From Streptomyces sp. NBC_00440 (GTDB taxonomy: Bacteria; Actinomycetota; Actinomycetes; Streptomycetales; Streptomycetaceae), in contig NZ_CP107921.1 of assembly GCF_036014215.1 (NCBI RefSeq), positions 7,375,501 through 7,439,500 on the forward strand: a DNA stretch of 64,000 bases, read 5' to 3'. The first letter of the stretch is position 1; each line of letters begins with the position of its first letter. The notes under the pieces are model-generated. The model was not told the DNA's origin and did not search any database. It was given only the letters and a program-made list of their open reading frames with translations. Both the position numbers and the translations under genes were made by a program. Shown piece after piece: positions 17,456 through 25,612 of this stretch.

Positions 17456-18361
17456 GTGAGCAGGCTGAAAGCACTCCGGGCAGGCGCGGCGGCGGCCCTT
17501 GCCGTCGGGCTCGCCGTCGGTTGTTCACCGACGGGCGGCGGGCACGAGGGCTCGGGCCGTTCCGTCCTGACAGGGGAGAACGGGGCCGCCGGGCGGGTGC
17601 TCGCCGTCAAGGTCGACAACGTACCCGCCGCCCGGCCGCAGACCGGGCTCAACGACGCGGACCTCGTGTACGCCATCGAGGTCGAAGGCGGGCTCTCGCG
17701 GCTCATGGCCGTGTATGACAGCAGCCATCTGCCTCCGACGGTCGGGCCCGTCCGCAGTGCGCGGGAGACGGACCTTCAGCTGCTCGCCGCGTACGACCAG
17801 CCCGCCCTCGCGTTCTCCGGTGCCCAGAGCAAGCTGCTGCCCGTGCTCAAGAGCTCGGACATCATCACCAGGACCGGTACCAGTGCGTTCTTCCGCGACC
17901 CGCACCGGCCGGCCCCGCACAACGAGTACGTCCACACGAAGGGGCTCACCGACGGCGCCGGGACCGCCAAGGACATCGGCCTGCGCTTCGCGTCGAAGAC
18001 ACCCGGTGGCGGCAGAGCGGTGACCGTCACCTCGGCCTCGATGCCCTCCGCCCGGTTCACCTTCACCTGGAGCGCGCCGCGGTACCGGGTCGCCATGGAC
18101 GGCTCGACGTCGCCCTGGACCGCCGACAACGTGATCATCCAGCGGGTGCAGGTCAAGGAGTCACGCTTCCACAGCCGTACCGGCTATGTCCCGTTCTCCC
18201 AGACCGTAGGCAGCGGTTCCGGCGTGGTGCTGCGCGACGGGCGGTCGTACGACGTGCACTGGAGCAGGCCGGCGGAGGACGCCGGGACGACGTACACCTC
18301 CGACGGGCGGACCCTGCCGCTGCGGCCGGGCAGGACCTGGATCGTTCTCGAACCCGCCTGA
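17456..18361 (+). CDS. DUF3048 (YerB-like) lipoprotein
   Basis: This is a 301-residue exported lipoprotein. The N-terminus has a positive start, a hydrophobic stretch and the lipobox LAVGC, giving Cys23 as the lipid-modified residue. The body matches DUF3048: KVDNVPAARPQTGLNDADLVYAIEVEGGLSRLMAVYDS, then VGPVRSARETDLQLLAAYDQPALAFSGAQ, and a C-terminal YVPFSQTVGSGSGVVLRDGR segment. GTG at 17456 is the start, with GAGGAG 7 bases upstream. The family sits on the outer face of the membrane and its function is not established. It converges on the TetR gene with a gap of only 33 bp. Confidence 0.88.
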   Translation: MSRLKALRAGAAAALAVGLAVGCSPTGGGHEGSGRSVLTGENGAAGRVLAVKVDNVPAARPQTGLNDADLVYAIEVEGGLSRLMAVYDSSHLPPTVGPVRSARETDLQLLAAYDQPALAFSGAQSKLLPVLKSSDIITRTGTSAFFRDPHRPAPHNEYVHTKGLTDGAGTAKDIGLRFASKTPGGGRAVTVTSASMPSARFTFTWSAPRYRVAMDGSTSPWTADNVIIQRVQVKESRFHSRTGYVPFSQTVGSGSGVVLRDGRSYDVHWSRPAEDAGTTYTSDGRTLPLRPGRTWIVLEPA

Positions 18362-18394
18362 CGGCTCCGTCCGCCGGGCCCCGGGGATCCGCTG

Positions 18395-19039
18395 TTACGC
18401 CCGCGAACCGGACTCGCGGGTGTCCGCCAGGTCCGCCGCGCCGAGCAGCCGCGCCGCCGCCGACCGGGCCGACGCCAGGGCCGCCCGGCGGTCCGCGCCC
18501 CGCTGGCCCAGGGCCACCCGGGTACTCAACCCGTCCAGCAGCGCCAGGAGTTCACCCGCACGGCCCGGTACGTCGTCGATCGTGAAGCGGTGCTGCGCCG
18601 CGCCCTTGGCGAGCACCGCTTCGAGGTCCTCCTGCCAGCCGCGGTCCAGCTCCTCCTGGGCCGCGCGCAGCTGCTCGTTCGACCCGGCGCGCGCCCACAG
18701 TTCGATCCACAGCATCCAGCGCGGGTCCCGCTCGCCCTTGGGCAGATACAGCTGGAGGAAGCGGTCGAGCCGGCGCGCCGCCGCCGTCCGGCCCGCGAGC
18801 AGCGCTCGGCGCTCCCCGGTGAGCGCGTCCTCGCTCCAGCGCAGCGCCTCCAGGAGCAGCCGGTCCTTGCTGCCGAAGTAGTACAGGATGTGGCCGCCGC
18901 TGGTCCCCAGCCGTTCGGCGAGTGCGGACATGGTGAGCGCGGCGAGCCCGTTCTCTGCGATGGCCGTCATGGCCTCTTCGAGCATCCGGTCCCGTGCGAT
19001 CTGCCCGTCCTTGCGATGTGCCACTTCCGCCCCGCTCAC
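18395..19039 (-). CDS. TetR-family transcriptional regulator
   Basis: This 214-residue repressor has the TetR DNA-binding domain in residues 12-60: LEEAMTAIAENGLAALTMSALAERLGTSGGHILYYFGSKDRLL, ending in the helix-turn-helix YYFGSKD signature. The C-terminal ligand domain has several tryptophans (WMLWIELWARAG). The start is a GTG at 19039; a GTG six codons in is an alternative. The gene is divergent from an NCS1 permease, and the 35-bp palindrome between them is the probable operator. It likely represses both itself and the permease/amidohydrolase pair, with the transported base or a derivative as inducer; the ligand is inferred. Confidence 0.92.
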   Translation of the reverse strand: MSGAEVAHRKDGQIARDRMLEEAMTAIAENGLAALTMSALAERLGTSGGHILYYFGSKDRLLLEALRWSEDALTGERRALLAGRTAAARRLDRFLQLYLPKGERDPRWMLWIELWARAGSNEQLRAAQEELDRGWQEDLEAVLAKGAAQHRFTIDDVPGRAGELLALLDGLSTRVALGQRGADRRAALASARSAAARLLGAADLADTRESGSRA

Positions 19040-19143
19040 GCTGGTCTGCTCCCGACGCTGCCGCGCCTGTCCCCGAGCCTATCCCCGGGCGGTGACGCCA
19101 ATTCGGCCGGAGGTCTTGACGTGCCACGGGTGCGGGGCGCATC

Positions 19144-19178
19144 TTGAATGCCGTTCTAACTCTTAGAACGGCATTCAA
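19144..19178. promoter_or_regulatory. Perfect long palindrome, probable TetR operator
   Basis: Two perfect 16-bp arms, TTGAATGCCGTTCTAA and its exact inverse, are separated by CTC. The site is centred in the 168-bp gap between the TetR and permease starts, 30 bp from the permease ATG. Length, symmetry and position are those of a TetR-family operator shared by divergent promoters. Confidence 0.85.
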
Positions 19179-19207
19179 AGTATGGATGCGGAATACGGAG
19201 GCCTCGT

Positions 19208-20692
19208 ATGGCGCGACAACCGACGGATGTCACCGAGCGGACCACCCCGCCGGGCGCCGAGCGGAATACCCCGACGAACACCGCGCCGACACCGGCCGGT
19301 GGGGGTACCGGGGTCGCCAGCGACGAGGTGTTCCAGGTCGAGACGCACGGCATCGACCCGATCCCGGACGAGGAGCGGCACGGCAGTGCCAAGGACCTCT
19401 TCTGGCTCTGGTTCGGCTCCAACCTGACGTTCACCTACGTCATCAACGGCGCCCTCGCCGTCAGCTTCGGGCTCTCCTTCTGGCAGGCCACCGCTGTCGT
19501 CGTCATCGGCGGGCTGACCTTCTTCGTCATCAGCGCCGCCGGACTGAGCGGTATCCGTACCGGCACCGCGACGCTGGTCATCTCGCGTGCGTCCTTCGGC
19601 GTCCTCGGGAACTTCCCCGCCGGGCTGCTCAACTGGATCGTCTCCATCGGCTACACCATCGTGAACACGGTGGTCGGCACCCTCGCACTCGAATCCCTCT
19701 TCGCCGACCTCGGATGGCGCGGTGGCGGTGACACCGCCCGGGCGCTCGCGCTCGTCATCACCCTCGCCGTGACGTTCGCGGTCGCCATGTGGGGCCACGC
19801 CACCGTGCAGTTCGCCGAGCGCTGGATGGCGTACGTGCTCGCCGCCGGCTTCGGTGTGCTGCTGGTCTTCCTGCTGCCCGGTGCCACGACGGGCGCCGCT
19901 TCCGGCGGTGCGCCCGGGTTCTCCGGCTGGACGCTCGCCTTCGTCGTCATGCTGGCGGGGCCCTTCTCGTACCTGCCGATGCCCGCCGACTACACCCGCT
20001 ATCTGCCCCGTGAGACCTCGCTGCGCTCCATCACCTGGAGCGGTGCGCTCGGCGGTCTCATCTCGTCCGTCGCGCTCGGTGTCGCCGGTGTCGCGGCCGC
20101 CACCCAGGCCGACATGACGGACGCCGTGGCCGGGGTGGAGAAGCTGCTGCCCGGCTGGTTCCAGCCGGTCTTCCTGCTGCTCGTGCTCGGCGGTTCGGTC
20201 ACCAACTCCATCCTGACCCTCTACTCCTCCAGCCTGAACCTCCAGGTGCTCGGCATCCCGTGGAGCCGGGCCAGGGCGATCATCGTCAGTGTCGTCGTGA
20301 CCGCGCTCGGCTCACTCGGCGCGCTCTTCCTGGTGGACTTCACCGAGTCCCTGCTGAGCTTCCTCTCCCTGCTGATCATCGTGTTCGCCCCGTGGGGCGG
20401 GGTGTTCCTCGCCGACATGCTGATACGCCGCTGCCGGTACGACACCCGCGCGCTGCACGCCGGACGCGGCGGGGCGTACTGGTACCGCGGGGGATTCCAC
20501 CTCGCCGGGATGGCCTCCCTCGTCGCCGGTATGGCCTTCGCCGCGCTGACCTGCAACTCCGAACTGTGGACGGGGCCCCTGGTCGCCCCGCTCGGCGGCG
20601 GCGACCTCACCCTGCTCGGCTCGGTCGTCTCCGGGCTCGTCTACTGGGCGCTCACCCGCCGCCAGTTGCGTACCGCCCCCGCCGACAGCTGA
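19208..20692 (+). CDS. NCS1-family nucleobase/cation symporter (purine-cytosine permease type)
   Basis: This 494-residue membrane protein has about twelve helices after a 70-residue hydrophilic N-terminus. Family hallmarks are LFWLWFGSNLTFTYVINGALAVSFGLSFWQA in the first helix region, TATLVISRASFGVLGNFPAGLLNW, and FSYLPMPADYTRYLP, which matches the conserved loop of cytosine/purine permeases. It imports a nucleobase or similar ring compound with a cation. The next gene, an amidohydrolase, starts 69 bp downstream on the same strand and probably acts on the imported compound. Regulation is expected from the palindrome directly upstream. Confidence 0.9.
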   Translation: MARQPTDVTERTTPPGAERNTPTNTAPTPAGGGTGVASDEVFQVETHGIDPIPDEERHGSAKDLFWLWFGSNLTFTYVINGALAVSFGLSFWQATAVVVIGGLTFFVISAAGLSGIRTGTATLVISRASFGVLGNFPAGLLNWIVSIGYTIVNTVVGTLALESLFADLGWRGGGDTARALALVITLAVTFAVAMWGHATVQFAERWMAYVLAAGFGVLLVFLLPGATTGAASGGAPGFSGWTLAFVVMLAGPFSYLPMPADYTRYLPRETSLRSITWSGALGGLISSVALGVAGVAAATQADMTDAVAGVEKLLPGWFQPVFLLLVLGGSVTNSILTLYSSSLNLQVLGIPWSRARAIIVSVVVTALGSLGALFLVDFTESLLSFLSLLIIVFAPWGGVFLADMLIRRCRYDTRALHAGRGGAYWYRGGFHLAGMASLVAGMAFAALTCNSELWTGPLVAPLGGGDLTLLGSVVSGLVYWALTRRQLRTAPADS

Positions 20693-20761
20693 CCGGCCGT
20701 ACGCCGCATCCGCCGGCCACCACCCCCGTACCTCCCGTACTACCCCAGGAGTCCGTCCCTC

Positions 20762-22420
20762 ATGACCCGCACCACCGCCCCCGCCGACCTGGTCCTGCGC
20801 AACGCCCGTATCCATACCGTCGACCCGCGGCTCCCCGCCGCCGAGGCGCTCGCCGTCCGCGACGGCCGAATCGTCTGGCTCGGCCCCGACGCGGAGGCGG
20901 CGGCCTGGGCGGGGGAGGGCACCCGGATCGTCGACGGCGAGGGCAGGCTGGTGCTGCCCGGCTTCATCGACGCGCACAACCACGTACGGCTCGGCTCCGA
21001 CGACGCCTGCGTCCAGCTCGCCGGAGCCCGCACGCTCACCGAGATCCACCACCGCATCACCGCATGGTGCGCCGAGAACCCCGACGCCGAGTGGATCGAG
21101 GCCGAGGCCTTCGACTACTCCGCGATCCCGGACGGCCGGATGCCGAACGCGGCCGACCTCGACCAGGTCACCGGCGACACCCCGGCCTTCGTCCTCAGCT
21201 ACGACGTCCACACCGCGTGGCTCAACACCGCGGCCCTGCGCCGGCTCGGCGTCACCAGGGAGATCACCGAGCTGCCGTTCGGGCGCGCCGAGACCGACCC
21301 GGAGACCGGCGAACCCACCGGATTCATCAAGGACTTCGCGGTCAAGGGGCTGTCCCGCGAGGGGCACCGGGCGCTGCGCGAGCTGGGCGTGCCGTGGGCC
21401 GCTCCCGACCGCCAGTACGGCCGGCTGGTGAAGAGCCTGGACGACGCGATCCGGTTCGGCATCACCACCGTGGTCGAACCCCAGAACTCCCTGGACGATC
21501 TGGAGCTGTTCACCCGCGCCCGCACCGAGGGCCGGCTCCGCTCCCGCCTCGTCGCGGCGCTCTTCCACCCGCGCGGTACCACCGACGCCGACCTGGACGA
21601 CTTCGCGGCGACCGCCGTCCGGTTCAACGACGACCGGATTCGGGTCGGCCCGCTCAAGCTCTACATCGACGACGTGGTCGAGCCGCGCACCGCCGCGCTG
21701 CTTGAGCCGTACACGGGCTGCGGCAAGCACCGGGGCGACACGTTCTACCCGGCGGAGGAGTTCGCCGGGCTGCTCGCCAAGCTGGACTCCCGGGGCTTCC
21801 AGTGCTTCGTGCACGCCACCGGCGACCGGGGCATCCGCACCGTACTGGACGCCGTCGAGCACGCCGCCGCGATCAACGGGCGGCGCGACGCCCGCCACCA
21901 GGTCGTCCACGTCGAGTGCCTCGACCCGCAGGACACCGCGCGCTTCGCGGAACTCGGCGTCGTCGCCTGTATGCAGCCCAGGCACTGCGCACCCGAGATC
22001 GCGGGCCCCGGCCAGGACTGGGCGGAGAACGTCGGCTCGGGCCGCTGGCACAAGGCCTGGCCGATGCGCAGCCTGCACGAGGCGGGGGCCGTGCTGGCCT
22101 TCTCCAGTGACTGGAACGTGGCCGAGATGGACCCGATGATCGGTATCTACACCGCGGTCACCCGCCGTCCCCTCGGTGGCGGCGAGCCCTGGCAGCCGGC
22201 CGAGACGGTCGACGTGGAGACGGCCGTCCACGGCTACACCATGGGTTCCGCCTACGCCAACTTCCTTGAGGACGAACGCGGTTCGCTCAGCGTCGGCAAA
22301 CTGGCCGACTTCACCGTCCTGTCCAGGGACATCCTGCGGATCCGCCCGGAGGACATCCCCGGCACGACGGCCGAGCTGGTCGTCGTCGGCGGCGAGGTGG
22401 TCGCCGGGGCCGGGGCCTGA
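20762..22420 (+). CDS. Amidohydrolase family protein (YtcJ-like, metal-dependent)
   Basis: This is a 552-residue enzyme of the amidohydrolase 3 (YtcJ/ExsB-type) group. The N-terminal beta-sandwich (ADLVLRNARIHTVDPRLPAAEALAVRDGRIVWLG) leads to the first metal motif, LPGFIDAHNHVRLG, near residue 68. FVHATGDRGI (near 350) and HQVVHVECLDPQD (near 380) supply further metal histidines, and SSDWNVAEMDPM (near 445) the catalytic Asp. The C-terminus closes the sandwich (GKLADFTVLSRDI). Members hydrolyse N-acyl or cyclic amide bonds; the true substrate is unknown. An AGGAG precedes the ATG and the gene follows the NCS1 permease, suggesting a ring-bearing import substrate. Confidence 0.88.
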   Translation: MTRTTAPADLVLRNARIHTVDPRLPAAEALAVRDGRIVWLGPDAEAAAWAGEGTRIVDGEGRLVLPGFIDAHNHVRLGSDDACVQLAGARTLTEIHHRITAWCAENPDAEWIEAEAFDYSAIPDGRMPNAADLDQVTGDTPAFVLSYDVHTAWLNTAALRRLGVTREITELPFGRAETDPETGEPTGFIKDFAVKGLSREGHRALRELGVPWAAPDRQYGRLVKSLDDAIRFGITTVVEPQNSLDDLELFTRARTEGRLRSRLVAALFHPRGTTDADLDDFAATAVRFNDDRIRVGPLKLYIDDVVEPRTAALLEPYTGCGKHRGDTFYPAEEFAGLLAKLDSRGFQCFVHATGDRGIRTVLDAVEHAAAINGRRDARHQVVHVECLDPQDTARFAELGVVACMQPRHCAPEIAGPGQDWAENVGSGRWHKAWPMRSLHEAGAVLAFSSDWNVAEMDPMIGIYTAVTRRPLGGGEPWQPAETVDVETAVHGYTMGSAYANFLEDERGSLSVGKLADFTVLSRDILRIRPEDIPGTTAELVVVGGEVVAGAGA

Positions 22421-22428
22421 GAGCCGGA

Positions 22429-22468
22429 CGGCAGGGGCGGCGGCCCCCGGCGGCCGCCGCCCCTGCCG
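22429..22468. terminator. Terminator after the permease/amidohydrolase operon
   Basis: A perfect 17-bp inverted repeat (arm CGGCAGGGGCGGCGGCC) with a 6-base loop begins 8 bp after the amidohydrolase stop. Confidence 0.85.
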
Positions 22469-22578
22469 CGTAAGGCATCGTGATGACCGGCAGGGACCTC
22501 CGGGTCCACGGGACCCCGGGCGGAACCGCCGCGGCCGTGCGCGCGCTCCACCGGGACAGGACAGGCAGGGGACCCGCG

Positions 22579-23658
22579 ATGAGCGACGACTGCGTGCTGG
22601 CGCGCACCGAGGGGCGGATCGGCCATCTCACCCTCAACCGGCCGAAGGCGCTGAACGCGCTGAACCGCGCGATGGTGCGGCGCATCGACGAGGCCCTGGC
22701 CGCCTGGGAGGATGATCCGGCCGTGGAGACCGTGGTCATCTCCGGTGCCGGAGAACGTGGCCTGTGCGCGGGCGGCGACATCCGCTCCATTTACGAGGAC
22801 GCACGCGCCGGAGGCACCGCATCCTTCGCCTTCTGGCGGGACGAGTACCGGCTCAACGCCCGCATCGCCCGGTACCCGAAGCCGTACGTCGCCCTCATGG
22901 ACGGGATCGTGATGGGCGGCGGTGTCGGAGTCTCGGCGCACGGCAACGTCCGTATCGTCACCGAGCGGTCCCGGATCGCCATGCCGGAGACGGGTATCGG
23001 CTTCGCACCCGACGTGGGCGGTACGTATCTGCTCGCCCTGGCGCCCGGTGAACTCGGCACCCACCTCGCCCTGACCGGCGCGGAGATCGGCGCGGACGAC
23101 GCCATGCTGTGCGGTCTCGCCGACCACTTCGTACCCTCAGGCGACCTGCCCCGGCTGCTGGACGCCCTCGCCACTCGGACGGTCGAGGACGCGCTCCAGC
23201 TGTACGTGCGTCAGCCGCCGCCCGGCGAACTGGCGGGTCACCGGGCGTGGATCGACGACTGCTACGCGGCCGACACCGTCGAGGAGATCGTCGCCCGGCT
23301 GCGGGGACACGGAACGGGCGCCGCCGAAGCGACGGCCGACACCCTGGCGACCAGGTCGCCCACCGCCTTGAAGGTCACGCTCGCCGCAGTACGCAGCGCA
23401 CGGCGGCTGGGCCGGCTGGAGCGCGTCCTGGAGCAGGAGTACCGGAGTTCCTGCGCAGCGCTCGCCTCGCACGATCTGGCCGAGGGCATCAGGGCCCAGG
23501 TCATCGACAAGGACCGCAGGCCCCATTGGAAACCGGCCACTCCGGCCGAGGTCACCGACACAGATGTGGAGCGCTACTTCGCCCCGCCCGAAGGAGGGGA
23601 CCTCCACCTGCTGGAACGGTCCAACAGCCCGGAGATCACTGCCAGTCGGCTGTCCTGA
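22579..23658 (+). CDS. 3-hydroxyisobutyryl-CoA hydrolase-like enoyl-CoA hydratase family protein
   Basis: This 359-residue protein belongs to the ECH_2 branch of the crotonase superfamily, which hydrolyses 3-hydroxyisobutyryl-CoA in valine breakdown. Visible are ITLNRP-like HLTLNRPKALNALN at the N-terminus, GERGLCAGGDIRSIYEDA (oxyanion loop) near residue 60, MDGIVMGGGVGVSAHG near 110, and PETGIGFAPDVGGTYLLA near 135 carrying the catalytic Glu/Asp pair. The length and C-terminal extension fit the hydrolase rather than a plain hydratase (~260 residues). The ATG at 22579 with GGGGAC upstream is preferred to an in-frame ATG about 100 bp earlier. Its end overlaps the convergent kinase-like gene by 23 bp. 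Confidence 0.85.
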   Translation: MSDDCVLARTEGRIGHLTLNRPKALNALNRAMVRRIDEALAAWEDDPAVETVVISGAGERGLCAGGDIRSIYEDARAGGTASFAFWRDEYRLNARIARYPKPYVALMDGIVMGGGVGVSAHGNVRIVTERSRIAMPETGIGFAPDVGGTYLLALAPGELGTHLALTGAEIGADDAMLCGLADHFVPSGDLPRLLDALATRTVEDALQLYVRQPPPGELAGHRAWIDDCYAADTVEEIVARLRGHGTGAAEATADTLATRSPTALKVTLAAVRSARRLGRLERVLEQEYRSSCAALASHDLAEGIRAQVIDKDRRPHWKPATPAEVTDTDVERYFAPPEGGDLHLLERSNSPEITASRLS

Positions 23659-24175
23659 TCACGGATGCAGCCACGTCGGGGACGGAGACTGTGGTGGTAT
23701 CGACGGTGAAGTCCTCGACCGCGGCCCGGCTGAGGATCGCGTCCAGCTCGGCGGACCGGTCCAGATGCCACCGCAGTGCTTCGGGTTCGCCGTCGTGGCG
23801 CTGGGCCAGACGCTTGTGGATGACGGGCAGTTCAGCCCGGAGCCGGCACACCGTGAGATCAACGCCTACGGCGTCGGCCAGTTGCTTCCGCTCATCCTGT
23901 CGCTCGATCACGCCGGCGAGTACGAGGCGCGTCGCTCCTGCCTCGACGTAGTTGCCGGCGATGCTCCGCAGATTCCGCAGCAGCACAGTGAAGTTGAAAC
24001 GGTCACCGGGAGGTGCGGGCCACGACTGGCACAGCCGGTCGAGGTCGAGCACGGCATGAGGGATCCCGGCGTCGGCGAGAAGGTCGCCGACCGCGTCGGC
24101 AACGGTGGTTTTGCCCACACCGACGGTGCCGTTGATCAGGAGGGCCCGAGCGCCCCTGGGGCTGTCTGTGTGCAT
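23636..24175 (-). CDS. Small P-loop NTPase/kinase-like protein
   Basis: This 179-residue soluble protein carries a Walker A motif, GTVGVGKTT, at residues 16-24 and a DLDRL segment where nucleoside or shikimate-type kinases have their substrate-binding Asp. The tail alternates helices and strands as in AAA/adenylate-kinase-like folds (VLAGVIERQDER near residue 93; HLDRSAELDAIL near 140). It probably phosphorylates a small molecule or acts as a nucleotide switch; the substrate is unknown. It is transcribed alone and converges on the hydrolase gene. Confidence 0.75.
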   Translation of the reverse strand: MHTDSPRGARALLINGTVGVGKTTVADAVGDLLADAGIPHAVLDLDRLCQSWPAPPGDRFNFTVLLRNLRSIAGNYVEAGATRLVLAGVIERQDERKQLADAVGVDLTVCRLRAELPVIHKRLAQRHDGEPEALRWHLDRSAELDAILSRAAVEDFTVDTTTVSVPDVAASVIRTADWQ

Positions 24176-24222
24176 CTCGGCATCGTACGTCGAGGCGCGC
24201 GGACCCGGATCGCACTTTTTCC

Positions 24223-24252
24223 GGGGGCCGCCGCCAGGAAGCGGCGGCCCCC
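24223..24252. terminator. Strong GC hairpin upstream of the NTPase gene
   Basis: A perfect 12-bp inverted repeat (GGGGGCCGCCGC) with a 6-base loop. A second short hairpin (CGGAGCG/CGCTCCG) lies at about 24267-24286. On the minus strand both follow the stop codon of a gene-like C-terminal fragment at 24293, which fits a terminator for a now-broken minus-strand gene. Confidence 0.6.
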
Positions 24253-24292
24253 GACGAGACGGCCCACGGAGCGCCCGACCGCTCCGTGCCGG

Positions 24293-24430
24293 TCATGCCC
24301 GGGACGCGAGGTGCCGCCAGTCCTGCCACGTGTCGAGCCGCTTCCGATGACACGACCGGCAGTTGCCTGCGACCGGTGAGGTGCGGCCCGCGCCCCGAGC
24401 CCGGCCGGCCGCTTCTCCGGACTCATAGAG
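24293..24430 (-). pseudogene. Possible C-terminal gene fragment with CxxC motif
   Basis: The minus strand reads GNCRSCHRKRLDTWQDWRHLASRA and stops at 24293, directly followed by two terminator hairpins. The composition looks like a real protein end with a CxxCH zinc-type motif, but the open stretch has no start codon and a stop about 45 codons upstream. It may be a broken gene, or chance. No family was recognised. Confidence 0.3.
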
Positions 24431-24452
24431 TTCTCATGTGCGGCATCTCGTG

Positions 24453-24479
24453 CACATCTGGCATGACGTGCCAGATGTG
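24453..24479. promoter_or_regulatory. Palindrome immediately upstream of the VanZ-like gene
   Basis: Perfect 11-bp arms, CACATCTGGCA and TGCCAGATGTG, separated by TGACG, end 16 bp before the ATG. It may be an operator or an mRNA hairpin over the ribosome site; no other clear promoter element was seen between it and the start. Confidence 0.6.
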
Positions 24480-24495
24480 ACGTAGGTTCTGCCCC

Positions 24496-25005
24496 ATGTC
24501 CTCCTCGATGCACAGTGCCGTGATGGCGGCGCTCGTACTGGTCCTTGCTGTTGCCGCGGTGGTCGCGTACCGGCCGGTCACACGGAGAACGGGCCTGCCG
24601 GCCGGGGCCGTGCTGGGGGTACTGCTCGCGGTGGCGGTGTGCCTGGGGATCACGCTGCCCGATCAGATCGTCAGTGGGGCAGCAGGGCGGCTCGGGGCGT
24701 GCGTGACCGGTGACTCGGTCAGGACGCTCACGGGCGGCTTCGCGCACAACGCGGTCAATGTGGTGCTGTGGGTGCCCATGGGGCTGCTGGGCACGCTGGC
24801 CTCGCGGCGGCCGGTGGCCGTGACGCTCGCGGGGTCGGCGGCGTGGGTGGTGGTCGAGCTGCTGCAGACGCTCGATCCCGTACGGTCCTGCCAGCCGCTC
24901 GACTGGGCGAACAACACCCTGGGCGTCGCGGCCGGCGCACTTCTGGGGTGGCTGATCGGCCGGGCGCGCGACTCCCGGCAGGCCGGGGAAATCCACGCCG
25001 ACTAG
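24496..25005 (+). CDS. VanZ-like membrane protein
   Basis: This 169-residue protein has about four membrane helices. The central part HNAVNVVLWVPMGLLGTLASRR followed by VTLAGSAAWVVVELLQTLDPVRSCQPLDWANNTLGVAAGALLGWLIG matches the VanZ-family core, with an N in the third helix and the DWANNTLG block. VanZ proteins contribute to low-level teicoplanin resistance in enterococci, but most homologues have no known role. It is transcribed alone under the palindrome at 24453-24479. Confidence 0.82.
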   Translation: MSSSMHSAVMAALVLVLAVAAVVAYRPVTRRTGLPAGAVLGVLLAVAVCLGITLPDQIVSGAAGRLGACVTGDSVRTLTGGFAHNAVNVVLWVPMGLLGTLASRRPVAVTLAGSAAWVVVELLQTLDPVRSCQPLDWANNTLGVAAGALLGWLIGRARDSRQAGEIHAD

Positions 25006-25154
25006 GGGCTTCCGTTGCGCTCGGGCGATCACGTCCAGGTCGATCAGGGTGGCGAAGCCGGTGAGGGCGAGGAGGGCACATCGGCCCCGACCGCGACCCG
25101 GCGACCGAGACCGGCACCGCCCCGTGTCCCGTCGTCGACGGCGAGGTACTCGCC

Positions 25155-25204
25155 GGACCGCCCCGGACCGCCCCGGACCGCCCCGGACCGCCCCGGACCG
25201 CCCC
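25155..25204. repeat. Five perfect 10-bp tandem repeats
   Basis: GGACCGCCCC is repeated five times without interruption in the 338-bp gap between the convergent VanZ-like and DUF6295 genes. The rest of the gap (25006-25343) holds no recognisable gene. The array is likely to be length-variable between strains. Confidence 0.9.
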
Positions 25205-25343
25205 GGTCCTCGGCGGCGCCCCGGGCGACGGCGGGCACCCGCAAACCGGCCACGGGCTGTGAGGCAGCCGTCCAAGCGCTGTCCCACAGCCCGGTATTGG
25301 CGGATCAGAACCGCGAACGCTCAGCCACGGCCCGGCGGCATCA

Positions 25344-25610
25344 TCATGCGGTGAGCGCGGGCGGAACCGCCGCAAGCGCCTCCTGGATCGCCGCGACCAG
25401 GGTGCGGGCGGACTCGGCCGTCAGCTCCAGGGCGACCCGGGCCGACGGGCCCTTCGACGGGTCGGTGAAGTCGATGTTGAGCGTGTGCTCGGCCATCGCG
25501 TGCACCGGGTGGTCGAAGTACACGGTCACGTCGGACACATGGAACCAGGAGCTGCCCGGCCCCTTGGCGCTGCCGTCCACGGTGTCCTTGATCGTCGTGT
25601 AGGTGCACAT
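25344..25610 (-). CDS. DUF6295 family protein
   Basis: This 88-residue protein begins MCTYTTIKDTVDGSAKG and contains SDVTVYFDHPVHAMAEHTLNIDF and ARVALELTAESARTLVAAI, the conserved pattern of actinobacterial DUF6295. It is probably a small cytoplasmic beta-rich protein of unknown function. It starts 2 bp after the stop of the dienelactone hydrolase-like gene, so both are co-transcribed, and the pairing suggests a shared role. Confidence 0.8.
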   Translation of the reverse strand: MCTYTTIKDTVDGSAKGPGSSWFHVSDVTVYFDHPVHAMAEHTLNIDFTDPSKGPSARVALELTAESARTLVAAIQEALAAVPPALTA

Positions 25611-25612
25611 GC

